In this document: in pieces, positions 18,415-28,259 of the stretch | Layout: the number at the start of each line of letters is the position of its first letter | How positions within the stretch are numbered: position 1 is the stretch's first letter | Assembly: GCA_040905265.1 (NCBI GenBank) | Contig: JBBDRW010000074.1 | Location: forward strand, 1 to 41,225 | Direction of reading: 5' to 3' | DNA: 41,225 bases | Source of the DNA: JBBDRW01 sp040905265 | Lineage (GTDB): Bacteria > Bacteroidota > Rhodothermia > Balneolales > Balneolaceae | Position numbers and translations under genes: made by a program | The notes under the pieces: generated by a model | What the model saw: only the letters and a program-made list of their open reading frames with translations | What the model was told of the DNA's origin: nothing | Databases searched by the model: none

Positions 18415-19665
18415 TCAGCGATAAATGCTAAAGGAGCGCTTATAAAAATCCATATTAAGGCAGATGGCCAGCAGGATAGTATTGGTCAGGAGAGCTGACC
18501 CTCCGTAACTGATAAAGGGCAGGGTGATACCGATGATCGGGACCAGGCCGGTCGTGCTCCCCATGCTGATGACAAAATGAACAAAATAGAGGCCGGCCGC
18601 ACTTACCATCACCATTTGGGCGAACGGATGGTTGTGTGAATTCGCCATGAGCAGCAGTTTGATGAAGAGTATCAGGTAGAGCAGCATCACGATGCTGGCT
18701 CCAATGAATCCAAATTCCTCTCCGATCACACAAAAAATAAAATCTGTCCACTGTTCCGGGAGAAACCGGAGCTGGGTTTGGGTTCCCTGCATAAACCCTT
18801 TGCCATACAATCCACCCGACCCGATCGCAGTCGTGGACTGGATAATATTCCAGCCGATCCCCTGAGGATCAACGGTCGGGTTGGCAAATGCTTCAATGCG
18901 GGCACGCTGGTGAGGTTGCAGCACCTGGTGAAGAGCAACTTCGGTACCAATGACTATGAGTATTCCGAGCAGGAGGGATGAGAGGCTCAGCCATTTTTTC
19001 TGCTGGATGAAGAAGATAATCGTCATGATCACAACGGCTGCGAGTATGCCGAGCCTGAGATCAATGATTGTGAAGTATGCGATGATTGCCGGGGATATCA
19101 TCAGGAGGGAGATTGCATAGGGAAGTCCGGACCAGAACAGTACGATTGGTAGCAGGCCGATATAAACCAGAGCTACTCCTGCTTCACTCTGCAGAAAAAG
19201 AAGACTTATCGGTATAGCAAACAGAAGTACGACGACCAATGCCGTTTTCAGGTTCCCGGTTGAGGCATCCCGTTTGCCGGTCAGGTAACTTGCCACAGCA
19301 AGTATGGTTGCCAGTTTAGTCAATTCGCCTGGTTGAAGATTGAATGGCCCGACTCTGAGCCAGCTTTGCGAGCCACTCACTTCCACACCGACAAAAATGG
19401 TTAGAATCATTAAAAAGATACAGAACAGATAAAAAGGGAAGGCAAAGAGTTGAAAGGTTCTTGGAGGTACAAACTGGATGAACGCCAGAACCGTCAACCC
19501 GATTGCAAACCAGATCGATTGCCGCATGAAGTTCTCCTGGATCTGTTCAGGCAGAAATTCAGAGACCTCGCCGAGTGTCGCACTGTATATAGCTACCAGT
19601 CCGATACAGGCCAGGCTGGCCCAGGTCAGAAGCAACGTCCAGTTAAAATCCTTGAGGTTGACCAT
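18415..19665 (-). CDS. rodA: Rod-shape SEDS glycosyltransferase RodA
   Basis: The 416-residue protein has about ten membrane segments and SEDS-family hallmarks: QPGELTKLATILAVASYL, the region IDLRLGILAAVV, WTDFIFCVIGEEFGF and the C-terminal GLVPIIGITLPFISYGGSALL. RodA polymerises lipid II into glycan strands with PBP2 in the elongasome. Its ATG shares one base with the mrdA stop (TAATG, 19663-19667), the classic coupled PBP2-RodA pair. It is the last gene of the mreB operon. Confidence 0.95.
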   Translation of the reverse strand: MVNLKDFNWTLLLTWASLACIGLVAIYSATLGEVSEFLPEQIQENFMRQSIWFAIGLTVLAFIQFVPPRTFQLFAFPFYLFCIFLMILTIFVGVEVSGSQSWLRVGPFNLQPGELTKLATILAVASYLTGKRDASTGNLKTALVVVLLFAIPISLLFLQSEAGVALVYIGLLPIVLFWSGLPYAISLLMISPAIIAYFTIIDLRLGILAAVVIMTIIFFIQQKKWLSLSSLLLGILIVIGTEVALHQVLQPHQRARIEAFANPTVDPQGIGWNIIQSTTAIGSGGLYGKGFMQGTQTQLRFLPEQWTDFIFCVIGEEFGFIGASIVMLLYLILFIKLLLMANSHNHPFAQMVMVSAAGLYFVHFVISMGSTTGLVPIIGITLPFISYGGSALLTNTILLAICLNMDFYKRSFSIYR

Positions 19666-21512
19666 TACTCTTCCTCTACTACTATTTCTTCTTCTACCGC
19701 AGGTTGAAAGTTCAATACACGGTTTAGCAGATAGTCTCTGTTGACTCCGCCGGTGAAATACTGCTCCTGCATCAGGGATGCAATCGGTGCAGCAGTTTGT
19801 GAACCGAATCCTGCATTCTCTACCAGAACGGCAATGGCGATTTCGGGATTTTCAGCCGGAGCATACATAATATACCAGCCGTGATTTTCTCCGTGAGGAT
19901 TCTGTGCAGTACCCGTTTTTCCGGAAGCAGATGTATCCGGAAATGCGTAGTACCGTCCGCTCCCTTCTGTGACAACACGACGCATACCGGTACGAACGAG
20001 TTCGAGATGATCCTCCCGGATCCAATCGATTCTTTCACGGTTCGGGTTTGTATAACTTTCGTTTCCCTCTGTATCACGAACTGCCCGAACAAGGTGCGGC
20101 TGGACCCGATATCCGCCGTTTGCGATCACGGAAGTGGCAACTGCCATCTGTAACGGTGATACTGATACAAGTCCCTGGCCGACACCGAGACTCATGAGGT
20201 CCCCGACCCCCCAGTTTCTCTCGCCACCGTGTGTCCGATTCATATACGTGCTGTCTGGTATCAGGCCGGCTGTCTCATGGGGGAGATCGACCGAGTTCAG
20301 GATACCCATGCCGAAATCTTTCATCATACGACTCCACTCATTGAAATAGCCGCGGGTCGCAATCCGGTCCATCATCCAGAAAAAATAGGTATTGCTGGAG
20401 TACGTGAGTGCCCGCTCCAGATCGTAATCTCCAATGTCTGCTTCATCCCGATACTGCCTTCCGCGATAATAGTAACCGGGGTTGTGAATTACCGTTTCCG
20501 GGGTAATCAAGCCAACCTGAAGTCCAAATAGCCCCATAAATGGTTTAAAGGTAGATCCTGGAGGCTGCCTGGATGAGATTGCCCGGTTATAAAGAGGGGT
20601 GTTTCTGTCGACATTGATCTCTTGCCAGTACTCCCGGTCGAGTCTTCCGGCGAGTCGGTTGATATCATATTGTGGTGAGCTGACGAGTGCAAGAATTTCA
20701 CCGTTTCGGGGATCCAATGCTACTGCCCCCCCTGTCTTTCCTACAAACAGCTGTTCTGTCAACCGTTGCAAACCAGCATCAAGAGTTGTGATCAGGTCAT
20801 ACCCTTTTCGTGGGGGTTGATTTAACTCTCCGTTATTATAACTCCCGAGAGACTGTCCATAGGCATTGACCCTGAGGTATTCAGTTCCCAACTCTCCACG
20901 GAGATAATCTTCATAGACCAGCTCGAGGCCACTTTTTCCAACTTTATCCCCCATTCGCAACTGTGGTGAGCGCTCATGATCTTCCGGGGACGCTTCACGT
21001 AGATAGCCGAAGGCGTGGGAGGCCATGATCCCCTGATTGTAGTGGCGTTTACTCTCAATGGTATGCCCGATGCCCGGAAGCTGCCAGATGTTCTCCTGGA
21101 TGTTGGAGAATACTTCAAAGCTTACTTCGGTATAGAGCCGGGATGTTCTGTCCCAGGAGTACTGTTGTGCCTCCCGGACTCGCTCCAGCAGGCTCTCCTG
21201 ATCGGTCCCGAGGAGATCTGCAAGGAGCGAAGCTTTGGACATGTCGAACTTTGAAGGGATGATTGTAATGGAGTAGATCGGTTCGTTTTCAACCAGAATT
21301 GTCTCGTTCCGGTCCAGAATCAATCCCCTTGCGGGTGAGACGAACTCCTGCCGGATATAGTTCTGCCGGCTGATTGGAGAGTAGGTTTCATAGTCCAGAA
21401 TCTGCAGCTGAAAGATTCGGCCGGTTATAATGAACCAGATCAGGATAACGATTCCGATCAGAATACGAAGGGATGTTCTGCTATGTTTGGCTTTGTTGTT
21501 TCGTGTCATCAT
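19665..21512 (-). CDS. mrdA: Penicillin-binding protein 2 (elongasome transpeptidase)
   Basis: The 615-residue class B PBP has an N-terminal membrane anchor (about 15-35), a pedestal domain, and a transpeptidase domain with the active-site motifs SxxK in PPGSTFKPF, SxN in YSSNTYFFW and KTG in SGKTGTAQNP. It cross-links peptidoglycan during side-wall growth together with RodA. It follows mreD without a gap (mreD stop ends at 21513, ATG at 21512). The C-terminus ends in a Glu/Val-rich tail EEEIVVEEE. Confidence 0.95.
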   Translation of the reverse strand: MMTRNNKAKHSRTSLRILIGIVILIWFIITGRIFQLQILDYETYSPISRQNYIRQEFVSPARGLILDRNETILVENEPIYSITIIPSKFDMSKASLLADLLGTDQESLLERVREAQQYSWDRTSRLYTEVSFEVFSNIQENIWQLPGIGHTIESKRHYNQGIMASHAFGYLREASPEDHERSPQLRMGDKVGKSGLELVYEDYLRGELGTEYLRVNAYGQSLGSYNNGELNQPPRKGYDLITTLDAGLQRLTEQLFVGKTGGAVALDPRNGEILALVSSPQYDINRLAGRLDREYWQEINVDRNTPLYNRAISSRQPPGSTFKPFMGLFGLQVGLITPETVIHNPGYYYRGRQYRDEADIGDYDLERALTYSSNTYFFWMMDRIATRGYFNEWSRMMKDFGMGILNSVDLPHETAGLIPDSTYMNRTHGGERNWGVGDLMSLGVGQGLVSVSPLQMAVATSVIANGGYRVQPHLVRAVRDTEGNESYTNPNRERIDWIREDHLELVRTGMRRVVTEGSGRYYAFPDTSASGKTGTAQNPHGENHGWYIMYAPAENPEIAIAVLVENAGFGSQTAAPIASLMQEQYFTGGVNRDYLLNRVLNFQPAVEEEIVVEEE

Positions 21513-21986
21513 CTACTCTGTTCGAACAAGATAGATAAAGCTGCCTGCAAGCGCCGTGTAGACACTTCCACCGATCAGGATCGGCAGGAGTGCCGTACCA
21601 CTGTTATAGAGTTCGGAGAAAAGGCTCAAAAGGATGATCAGCGCATTGTGAATCAGTGCAGCAGCCAGCAGAAGTATGAATATCTGCCACAGGATAAACC
21701 GGTGTTCGGAAACCTTTCTAAGATAGTTGTGAACCAGAAATATGAGCAATGTTTTGGAGAACATATTGAGCCCCCATAAATCTGTCATTGCATCCTGCAT
21801 CAATCCGAAGAGTGCAGCAAACAAAAGAACCTCCGTTCTCGATTTCTGCGTGCAGAGCCAGAGCAGATAGACCAGAACCAGATCTGCTTCAGCACCATAT
21901 ATCTTCAGATGACGCAGAAGAATAATCTGAATGGCGAGGAAACCGAGCCCCAGAAAAAAATGACGTATGTTTTCAGTGAAGATCAA
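21513..21986 (-). CDS. mreD: Rod shape-determining protein MreD
   Basis: The 157-residue protein has about five membrane segments with the spacing usual for MreD (for example AADLVLVYLLWL, LFAALFGLMQDAMTDLWGLN, IYLVRTE at the end). The QDA...GLN segment after the third membrane segment is typical of the family. It overlaps mreC by 4 bases and abuts mrdA, which supports the assignment even though MreD is weakly conserved. Confidence 0.9.
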   Translation of the reverse strand: MIFTENIRHFFLGLGFLAIQIILLRHLKIYGAEADLVLVYLLWLCTQKSRTEVLLFAALFGLMQDAMTDLWGLNMFSKTLLIFLVHNYLRKVSEHRFILWQIFILLLAAALIHNALIILLSLFSELYNSGTALLPILIGGSVYTALAGSFIYLVRTE

Positions 21987-22828
21987 TTCAATTCCTCTTG
22001 GCCACTGAGAAGGTTTTGAATAGTTGAATCGGGTTCAAATTTCAAAACGAAGCCTTCAGCCAATGTATGTAAATTCACAAATGGCCTCAAAAAAATAAGC
22101 TGCGTGTCTACCCCTTGTTGTGACTCCACACGGGTTACCTCTCCGATCGGGATACCTGCCGGGTATTGATTGCTGTACCCGGAGGTCTCCACCAGTTGCC
22201 CCGGTTCGATCTCAATGGTTTGAGGGATGTGTTGAAGGACTAGTTCATCGAAACGATTATCCCTCCAGCTGACAATTCCGAATGCACGTGAATTCTGAAC
22301 CCGTGCACTTACATGAAACAGGTTATTGGCAAACGGCATTACCTGGGAGTAATTGTTTGTTGTTACCGTTACTTGCCCGACGAGCCCGTCCGAATTTATT
22401 ACCGGCATTCCGGATAGAATTTGTTGGTCTTCGCCAGCATTCACAGTCAGATAGTTGTTCATGCTGGTCAGCTCCTTCGCAATGACCATTATCGGGACAA
22501 GGTCATAATCGGTCTGTTCCCGGAACTCAAGAAGCTCCCGGAGAATCCGGTTCTGGGCTTCAGCAGACCGGAGCCGGCTCAATTCGTCCTGCAGCAGAAC
22601 ATTCTGCCGCTGAAGATAGGTATTGGTATTCAGTGCCTGCCGAAATACCCGGATGTTGGCAAGAGGTTCCTCGAGATAACTCAGAACCGTTACAGATGCC
22701 TTTCTTACATTACTCAGGCTTCCGTCATGTCGCGAGATCATCAGAGAAATTGCGAATAACAGTACCAATGCCGTGATGATATGATCCTTTGCATCAGCAA
22801 TGCGCGGTAATCGAATTCGCATGAACAA
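21983..22828 (-). CDS. mreC: Rod shape-determining protein MreC
   Basis: The 281-residue protein has one N-terminal membrane segment (about 14-32), a coiled coil (about 50-95, LQRQNVLLQDELSRLRSAEAQN) and a periplasmic double beta-barrel with the family motif GLVGQVTVTTNNYSQVMPF and SGYSNQYPAGIPIGEV. MreC scaffolds the elongasome and activates PBP2. The gene lies 30 bases after mreB and overlaps mreD by 4 bases. Confidence 0.95.
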   Translation of the reverse strand: MFMRIRLPRIADAKDHIITALVLLFAISLMISRHDGSLSNVRKASVTVLSYLEEPLANIRVFRQALNTNTYLQRQNVLLQDELSRLRSAEAQNRILRELLEFREQTDYDLVPIMVIAKELTSMNNYLTVNAGEDQQILSGMPVINSDGLVGQVTVTTNNYSQVMPFANNLFHVSARVQNSRAFGIVSWRDNRFDELVLQHIPQTIEIEPGQLVETSGYSNQYPAGIPIGEVTRVESQQGVDTQLIFLRPFVNLHTLAEGFVLKFEPDSTIQNLLSGQEELN

Positions 22829-22858
22829 TCGGGTATTGCGGGTTCCTGTTGTTCCGGG

Positions 22859-23926
22859 TCAGGTGATAACGCTCCTGTAGTAGTCCAAATTCTCCAGAAT
22901 GGCTCCTGTACCCCGTACAACGGCGGTCAGAGGGTCTTCGGCGATATGGACAGGAAGGTCGGTGGTTTCAATGATCAGCTTGTCCAGATTCTTCAGGAGA
23001 GCACCACCACCTGTAAGCATGATTCCCCGGTCCAGAATGTCAGCAGAGAGTTCAGGAGGTGTCTGTTCGAGTGATTTGGTAATGGCTTCAACAATGGTAT
23101 TGACGGATTCCGAGATTGCCTCCCGAACATCTTTGGAGGTGACTTGTCGGGTCCGGGGGACTCCGTTCACAAGGTCCCGGCCTTTGGTAATCATCTCCAG
23201 TTCCTCATCAAGCGGTGCTGCAGAGCCGATCTCACATTTGATTTTCTCTGCCGTCCGTTCACCGATCAAGAGGTTGTGGTTTCTCCGGAAGTAGTTGATA
23301 ATATCTTCGTTAAGTTCATCTCCTCCGAGACGAACAGACTGGGCATGTACGATTCCTGACAGTGTAATAACAGCGATCTCTGTTGTCCCGCCACCGATAT
23401 CCACGATCATGCTTCCGACCGGTTCATGCACATTGAGGCCGATACCGATCGCTGCTGCCATCGGTTCGTCCACCAGATAGACCTCCTTGGCACCGGCATG
23501 TTCAGCACTATCCCGCACCGCTCTCCGCTCCACTTCGGTAATACCACTCGGTACACATACAACCATTTGACGGGTTGTGGAGTACCATTTCATTTTTACC
23601 TTTTTGATCATGCCCCGGATCATCTGTTCAGCTACTTCAAAATCGGCAATGACTCCATCGCGGAGAGGGCGGACAGTACGGATGTTCTTGTGTGTCTTTT
23701 CGTGCATCAACTGTGCTTCGTGTCCGGTAGCGACAGGTTCGTTTGCAGTATTCAGGGCTACAATCGAAGGTTCATTTAATATAATTCCCTTGTCCCTCAG
23801 GTAGATGAGGGTATTGGCCGTACCGAGATCGATCGCGATATCAGTATATAAAAAATCAAAGAGCCCTTTCTTTCGCTGTGAATTGGAGTTTTTCGATTCG
23901 GTTTTTTGAGCCAAGGTGTCGGGCAT
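22859..23926 (-). CDS. mreB: Rod shape-determining actin homologue MreB
   Basis: From ATG at 23926 the protein is 355 residues. Actin-fold nucleotide motifs are intact: DIAIDLGTANTLIYL, VVCVPSGITEVERRAV, MIVDIGGGTTEIAVI and MLTGGGALLKNLD. A charged N-terminal extension of about 20 residues (KTESKNSNSQRKKG) precedes an amphipathic helix (LFDFLY) that likely binds the membrane. The frame opens at 23974, but the extra 16 residues are Asn/Tyr-rich and unlike the family. It is the first gene of mreB-mreC-mreD-mrdA-rodA. Confidence 0.95.
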   Translation of the reverse strand: MPDTLAQKTESKNSNSQRKKGLFDFLYTDIAIDLGTANTLIYLRDKGIILNEPSIVALNTANEPVATGHEAQLMHEKTHKNIRTVRPLRDGVIADFEVAEQMIRGMIKKVKMKWYSTTRQMVVCVPSGITEVERRAVRDSAEHAGAKEVYLVDEPMAAAIGIGLNVHEPVGSMIVDIGGGTTEIAVITLSGIVHAQSVRLGGDELNEDIINYFRRNHNLLIGERTAEKIKCEIGSAAPLDEELEMITKGRDLVNGVPRTRQVTSKDVREAISESVNTIVEAITKSLEQTPPELSADILDRGIMLTGGGALLKNLDKLIIETTDLPVHIAEDPLTAVVRGTGAILENLDYYRSVIT

Positions 23927-23978
23927 TGAATTATATTTGTAGTTATTCAGGTTGCTGATCCGGATGGAGAACAAAAAA

Positions 23979-23986
23979 CAAAAATA
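23979..23986 (-). promoter_or_regulatory. Possible -7 element of the mreB operon
   Basis: On the minus strand TATTTTTG fits the Bacteroidota -7 consensus TAnnTTTG, 52 bases before the mreB ATG. No convincing -33 TTG is found at the expected spacing, and it is not shown that this organism uses that consensus. Confidence 0.25.
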
Positions 23987-24132
23987 CGATTTTGTTGTTC
24001 TATTTGCGAATGTAGTTAAATAAAATCAAGGATTTTTTGAAAATCTGAAAATAGATCTCACCCATTGGCCGGTATCTGATTTCAGAAATGGGAACGGGTA
24101 GTATCAACGCGGTTAGAGTCTCACCAGAATGA

Positions 24133-25707
24133 TCAGTGTTTGAAGTACCTTCTGCCGGTAAATAGCATCGCCATGCCGTGCTTATCGGCAGCTTTTATCA
24201 CTTCTTTATCCCGAATACTGCCACCGGGCTGAATAGCTGCTTTAGCTCCCGCTTTTGCAGCCGCTTCGATTCCATCTGCAAAGGGAAAGAATGCATCGGA
24301 TGCGATCACCGATCCTTCAAGTGAAAGCCCCTCTTTTACCGCTTTTCGTATCGCAGCTTCGGAACTGTCGACACGGCTTGTCTGTCCGGTTCCGATTCCA
24401 ATCGTCTGTCCCCCTTTAACGTAGACGATCGCATTCGATTTGACATGTTTGACAACCTTCCAGGCAAACAGAAGGTCCGTCATCTCGTTTTCGTCCGGTT
24501 CTCTTCGGGTTACGGTTGTAAGAGATGAAACATCCAGCGGTTTGCGATCCATTTTCTGGATCAATGCACCTCCTGAAATAGATCGAAACTGAAGTTCATC
24601 CGGATCTGCCGGAAATTCGAGGATCTGAATTAACCGGCGGTTTTTTTTCTGTTTCAGCAATTCAACCGCCTTCTCGCTGAAGGAAGGTGCAAGAATAATC
24701 TCGGTGAAGATTTCATCGATGGCTTCCGCTGTTTTCAGGTCCAGTTCCCGGTTGGTAATTACGATTCCGCCAAATGGTGAGACGGTGTCGGTAGAGAATG
24801 CTTTTTGCCATGCATCAGAGAGATTCCCGGCTGTGGCAACCCCGCACGGAACGGTATGCTTGAATATCGCAAGCGTCGGATCGTCCGACCGGAAATCAGA
24901 CATGAGGTTCAGGGCTGCATCAATGTCCAGATAGTTGTTGAAGCTGAGTTCTTTGCCGTGAAAACAGTCTATATACCTGTTTTGATCTCCATAGACGGCC
25001 GCCGGCTGATGTGGATTCTCACCATACCGCAGGGTTGCGGACTGCTTCAGACTGACGGTAAACTGATCCGGAAGCGGCTTCTCCATCAGGCCTGAATAGT
25101 ATTGGCTGATGGCGGCATCATAATCAGCTGTCTGTTCGAAGGCTGCTGTTGCAAGGGCCAGCCGCGTTTGATAGGATATCGACCCATCCTGTTTGATTTC
25201 ATCCGAAAACGAAGAGTATTGAGCCGGGTTGGAGAGGATGCAAACGTGTGCGAAGTTCTTTGCTGCTGCACGGATCATGGTCGGCCCGCCGATATCGATG
25301 TTCTCGGTAGCTGTAGCCGGGGTCACGCCACCCCTGGCGATCGTCTCTTTAAACGGATAGAGATTCACGACTACCAGTTCGATCGGCTTGATTTTCAGTT
25401 TATCCAATTCATCCAGGTCAGGCTGATGGCTGGTTCTTCCGAGAATTCCTCCGTGGATGTACGGATGCAGCGTCTTGACCCTCCCGTCCAGACACTCTGG
25501 AAAACCGGTGATCTCGGAAACATCTTTTACCTCTAGTCCCGCTTCCCGAATGGCGCGGGCTGTCCCTCCGGTTGAGATCAGCTCCACCCCCCGGCTTGCC
25601 AGGGTTTTTGCCAGTGGAATCAGGCTGGATTTGTCAGACACGGAAAGGAGTGCCCGTTTGATTGTAAGCGGAGTTTCAGGAAGATGTTCTAACGGTTTAA
25701 GTGCCAC
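24133..25707 (-). CDS. purH: Bifunctional AICAR transformylase/IMP cyclohydrolase
   Basis: The 524-residue protein has an N-terminal MGS-like IMP cyclohydrolase domain (ALLSVSDKSSLIPLAKTLAS, LISTGGTARAIREAG, GRVKTLHPYIHGGIL) and a C-terminal transformylase domain with the motifs KHTVPCGVA and KHVKSNAIVY and SRVDSSEAA. Length is standard. It performs the last two steps of IMP synthesis and sits 5 bases behind purN, so the two form an operon. Confidence 0.97.
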   Translation of the reverse strand: MALKPLEHLPETPLTIKRALLSVSDKSSLIPLAKTLASRGVELISTGGTARAIREAGLEVKDVSEITGFPECLDGRVKTLHPYIHGGILGRTSHQPDLDELDKLKIKPIELVVVNLYPFKETIARGGVTPATATENIDIGGPTMIRAAAKNFAHVCILSNPAQYSSFSDEIKQDGSISYQTRLALATAAFEQTADYDAAISQYYSGLMEKPLPDQFTVSLKQSATLRYGENPHQPAAVYGDQNRYIDCFHGKELSFNNYLDIDAALNLMSDFRSDDPTLAIFKHTVPCGVATAGNLSDAWQKAFSTDTVSPFGGIVITNRELDLKTAEAIDEIFTEIILAPSFSEKAVELLKQKKNRRLIQILEFPADPDELQFRSISGGALIQKMDRKPLDVSSLTTVTRREPDENEMTDLLFAWKVVKHVKSNAIVYVKGGQTIGIGTGQTSRVDSSEAAIRKAVKEGLSLEGSVIASDAFFPFADGIEAAAKAGAKAAIQPGGSIRDKEVIKAADKHGMAMLFTGRRYFKH

Positions 25708-25712
25708 AGAAT

Positions 25713-26297
25713 TCAGGTTTTATTAAGTAGTTTTGCGATGACCGACGGGAGTAATTGGTGTTCCGCTTTCAGAACCCGGTCCCGCAGTGTTTCAGGTGTA
25801 TCATCACTCAGGACCCGGACCTTTTGCTGGTCAATAACCGGCCCGTCGTCATACCGTTCATTTACATAGTGAACCGAACACCCGGTTTCGCTTTCACCTG
25901 CATCAAGCACGGCTTTATGTACTCGCAGTCCATAGAACCCTTTGCCTCCATAGGCTGGCAGCAGTGCCGGGTGGATATTGATAATCTGATCGGGCATGGC
26001 TGAGATCAGAGAGTCCGGAATTTTCAGCATATATCCGGCAAGTACTATCAGGTCAGGGTTCCACTCCTTGAGCTGTTCCAGAAGCGTTGATTCATACTCA
26101 GACGAATCCGGGAAATCGGAAGGATTCAGGACCCTGGCCGGGATACCGGAAGCTTCGGCGCGTTTGATTGCACCTGCATTATCTCTGTTCGTGATCAGGC
26201 CGCATATGACAGCTTCGATACGGCCACTCTGAACAGCGTCGATGACCGCTTGAAAATTACTGCCCGATCCTGATGCAAAAACTGCAATCTTCTTCAC
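25713..26297 (-). CDS. purN: Phosphoribosylglycinamide formyltransferase
   Basis: The 194-residue protein starts with the family motif IAVFASGSGSNFQAVIDAV and contains the catalytic Asn and His in QIINIHPALLPAYGG and Asp in NERYDDGPVIDQQ. It transfers formyl from 10-formyl-tetrahydrofolate to glycinamide ribonucleotide. It is followed directly by purH; 163 bases without an evident gene separate it from the AI-2E family gene upstream, so a purNH promoter probably lies there. Confidence 0.96.
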   Translation of the reverse strand: MKKIAVFASGSGSNFQAVIDAVQSGRIEAVICGLITNRDNAGAIKRAEASGIPARVLNPSDFPDSSEYESTLLEQLKEWNPDLIVLAGYMLKIPDSLISAMPDQIINIHPALLPAYGGKGFYGLRVHKAVLDAGESETGCSVHYVNERYDDGPVIDQQKVRVLSDDTPETLRDRVLKAEHQLLPSVIAKLLNKT

Positions 26298-26460
26298 GTA
26301 TGTCGAATCAAGAGTGTTTTTTTAATTGTAGTGCCGGTTGAGACGGTATTTGTTACCGGGTAAACCCGTACGTCTGACAGATTGAAATTCGGACTGTGCC
26401 GGAATCAAACAGGTTCTCCCTGGAAAACAGGCAAAAGATAGTGAATGATGGGATGGAATG

Positions 26461-27570
26461 TTAACCGGATTGTAAGGGGGGATCTGTTTCGGTGCGGGAT
26501 GCCGGGTCGATCCGGAAGATGTAATAGTTGTTGAAACTCCAGTTGATCTGTATGATTGTGATCTTGATGATCGTAGCGATCGGAATGGCAATCAGCATAC
26601 CCAGAAAACCTGCTGTTTCGGCACCGATGAGAATGATGAAGAGGATAGCGACCGGATGCATATCGGCTGATTTTGAGAAGAGTAGTGGTTGGAAGACGAC
26701 ATTGTCCAGAAGCTGTACGACAAAAATTGCCAGCAGGCATGGCAGGACCAGACTGAAATCACCTGTTTCAATGATGGAGATGATGATGGAGAGGACATAC
26801 CCGAGAAGCGGCCCGAAATAGGGGATTGTATTTGCGACACCAATGGTTACTCCGACAGATGCAGAGTTTGAGAGTCCGGCTATGGACAGTGTGATCCAGG
26901 CACTGGTTGCAACCAGGATGCTCTGAATGAAGACACTGCGAAAATAGATGCCAAGCCTCGTTTCAATCTTGTCGATCAGACTCAGGATCGTTTCAAAATA
27001 TTTATTCGGGACCAACTGGAGAATATCTCTGCGAATTCTGCTGCCATCTTTGAGAAAAAAGAAGGTTGCAAACGGGATGACGATGGCTGCGGCAAACAGG
27101 TTGGTAAAGAGGCCGATCAGATCGGAAAGCAGATCCGGAAGACGGCCGGTATCAAACAAATCGTCAGAAATCCGGGCGATGTTTTCCCTCAAAAAGCCGG
27201 CTTGCAGAAAGTCAAAATTGTTGAGAAGCTGTGACTCTATTTGATCCGCAATATGAAGGATGTTTTCCAGGCTGAGTTGCCGTGTCAGGCTGGCCATCTG
27301 ATTGGCAATAATGGGAATAATACTGGTGGAGATCCATACAATAATCAGAATCACCGAAGCGAGAGTCAAAGTGATGGAGAAAGTACGGTTCATCCCTGCG
27401 GATTGCATCCGGTTCACGACCGGGTCCAGCAGGTAGCTCAGGAGAATGGCAATGATAGCATACGCGACCAGATTGATGTAGTTATACAGAATCAGCGTGA
27501 TCAGGACGACTGCCGCCAATCCAATCAAAAAACGTACAATCTTGTCAAGAGTAAGATTCCTAAACATCAA
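26461..27570 (-). CDS. AI-2E family (PerM-type) membrane transporter
   Basis: The 369-residue protein has paired N-terminal membrane segments, a long amphipathic central region (about 65-150), and a C-terminal membrane block with the family motifs FLKDGSRIRRDILQLVP, VANTIPYFGPLLGYVLS and the terminal GAETAGFLGMLIAIPIATI. Members were first linked to autoinducer-2 export, others to sodium/proton exchange; substrate is unknown here. It overlaps recX by 4 bases, so it is probably expressed with recA-recX, an unusual partnership that may be only positional. Confidence 0.9.
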   Translation of the reverse strand: MMFRNLTLDKIVRFLIGLAAVVLITLILYNYINLVAYAIIAILLSYLLDPVVNRMQSAGMNRTFSITLTLASVILIIVWISTSIIPIIANQMASLTRQLSLENILHIADQIESQLLNNFDFLQAGFLRENIARISDDLFDTGRLPDLLSDLIGLFTNLFAAAIVIPFATFFFLKDGSRIRRDILQLVPNKYFETILSLIDKIETRLGIYFRSVFIQSILVATSAWITLSIAGLSNSASVGVTIGVANTIPYFGPLLGYVLSIIISIIETGDFSLVLPCLLAIFVVQLLDNVVFQPLLFSKSADMHPVAILFIILIGAETAGFLGMLIAIPIATIIKITIIQINWSFNNYYIFRIDPASRTETDPPLQSG

Positions 27571-28259
27571 AGCTGGTTCAAAATTTCAGGGAGTGCCTGC
27601 CGGATAGTATCATATCCTAAACCTCTTCGCTGTAGATATGCGATGATTTTCTGCCTGCGTTTTCGGTCATCCTGTTCACGTAAAAAATGATCTTTTCGTT
27701 TCAGAGCTAAATCTACACAAATCTTCTCTTGCTGCAAATCTTCAACGGCTCTTTTCAGGGCCTGGTCTGATATGGAATCCGGTATCCCTTTTTTCTTCAG
27801 TTCAGCCCGGATCTTGTTCGGGCCCCAGTTCATCAGAGTGGCCTTGTCTACCGCATACTTTTCGGCAAAAAGGGTATCATTGATATACCGCTTCGATTCC
27901 AAATGTTTCAGAACCTCTTCAATCATTGACGGGGGATGGCCTTTCCGAAGAGCTTTGAGATACAGCTCCTGACGGGAATGGTCTCTGCGCCCGAGCAGCC
28001 TTAGCAGATACTCCCTGATTGAGGTTTTTTGCTCAACACTGGCAATTTCCCGAAATAATTGATCGGTAATTGAAACTCCGCGTTCCAGATTGAAGTGAAG
28101 AAGGGTGTCCGAAGAGACGCCGATGATAAAGGAATCATTATGGTAGAGAGAAAAGCGGGATGAGCGCTTCTTCTGTGGCCGAATGGAGGTGATTTCGGCT
28201 GGCAGCTCTGTTTCACAACGGGAGCGAGGATCCTCCGGAGAATGCCTAGTTCTCCTCAT
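27567..28259 (-). CDS. recX: RecA regulator RecX
   Basis: From ATG at 28259 the protein is 230 residues; an upstream ATG at 28316 would extend it by 19 basic residues inside recA. The three-helix RecX repeats are visible: EYLLRLLGRRDHSRQELYLKAL, a middle repeat with YINDTLFAEKYAVDKATL and GPNKIRAELKKKGI, and a C-terminal repeat RRQKIIAYLQRRGLGYDTIRQAL. RecX binds RecA filaments and limits strand exchange. The basic, Arg/Lys-rich N-terminus is longer than in E. coli RecX. The start overlaps recA's 3' end by 14 bases. Confidence 0.92.
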   Translation of the reverse strand: MRRTRHSPEDPRSRCETELPAEITSIRPQKKRSSRFSLYHNDSFIIGVSSDTLLHFNLERGVSITDQLFREIASVEQKTSIREYLLRLLGRRDHSRQELYLKALRKGHPPSMIEEVLKHLESKRYINDTLFAEKYAVDKATLMNWGPNKIRAELKKKGIPDSISDQALKRAVEDLQQEKICVDLALKRKDHFLREQDDRKRRQKIIAYLQRRGLGYDTIRQALPEILNQL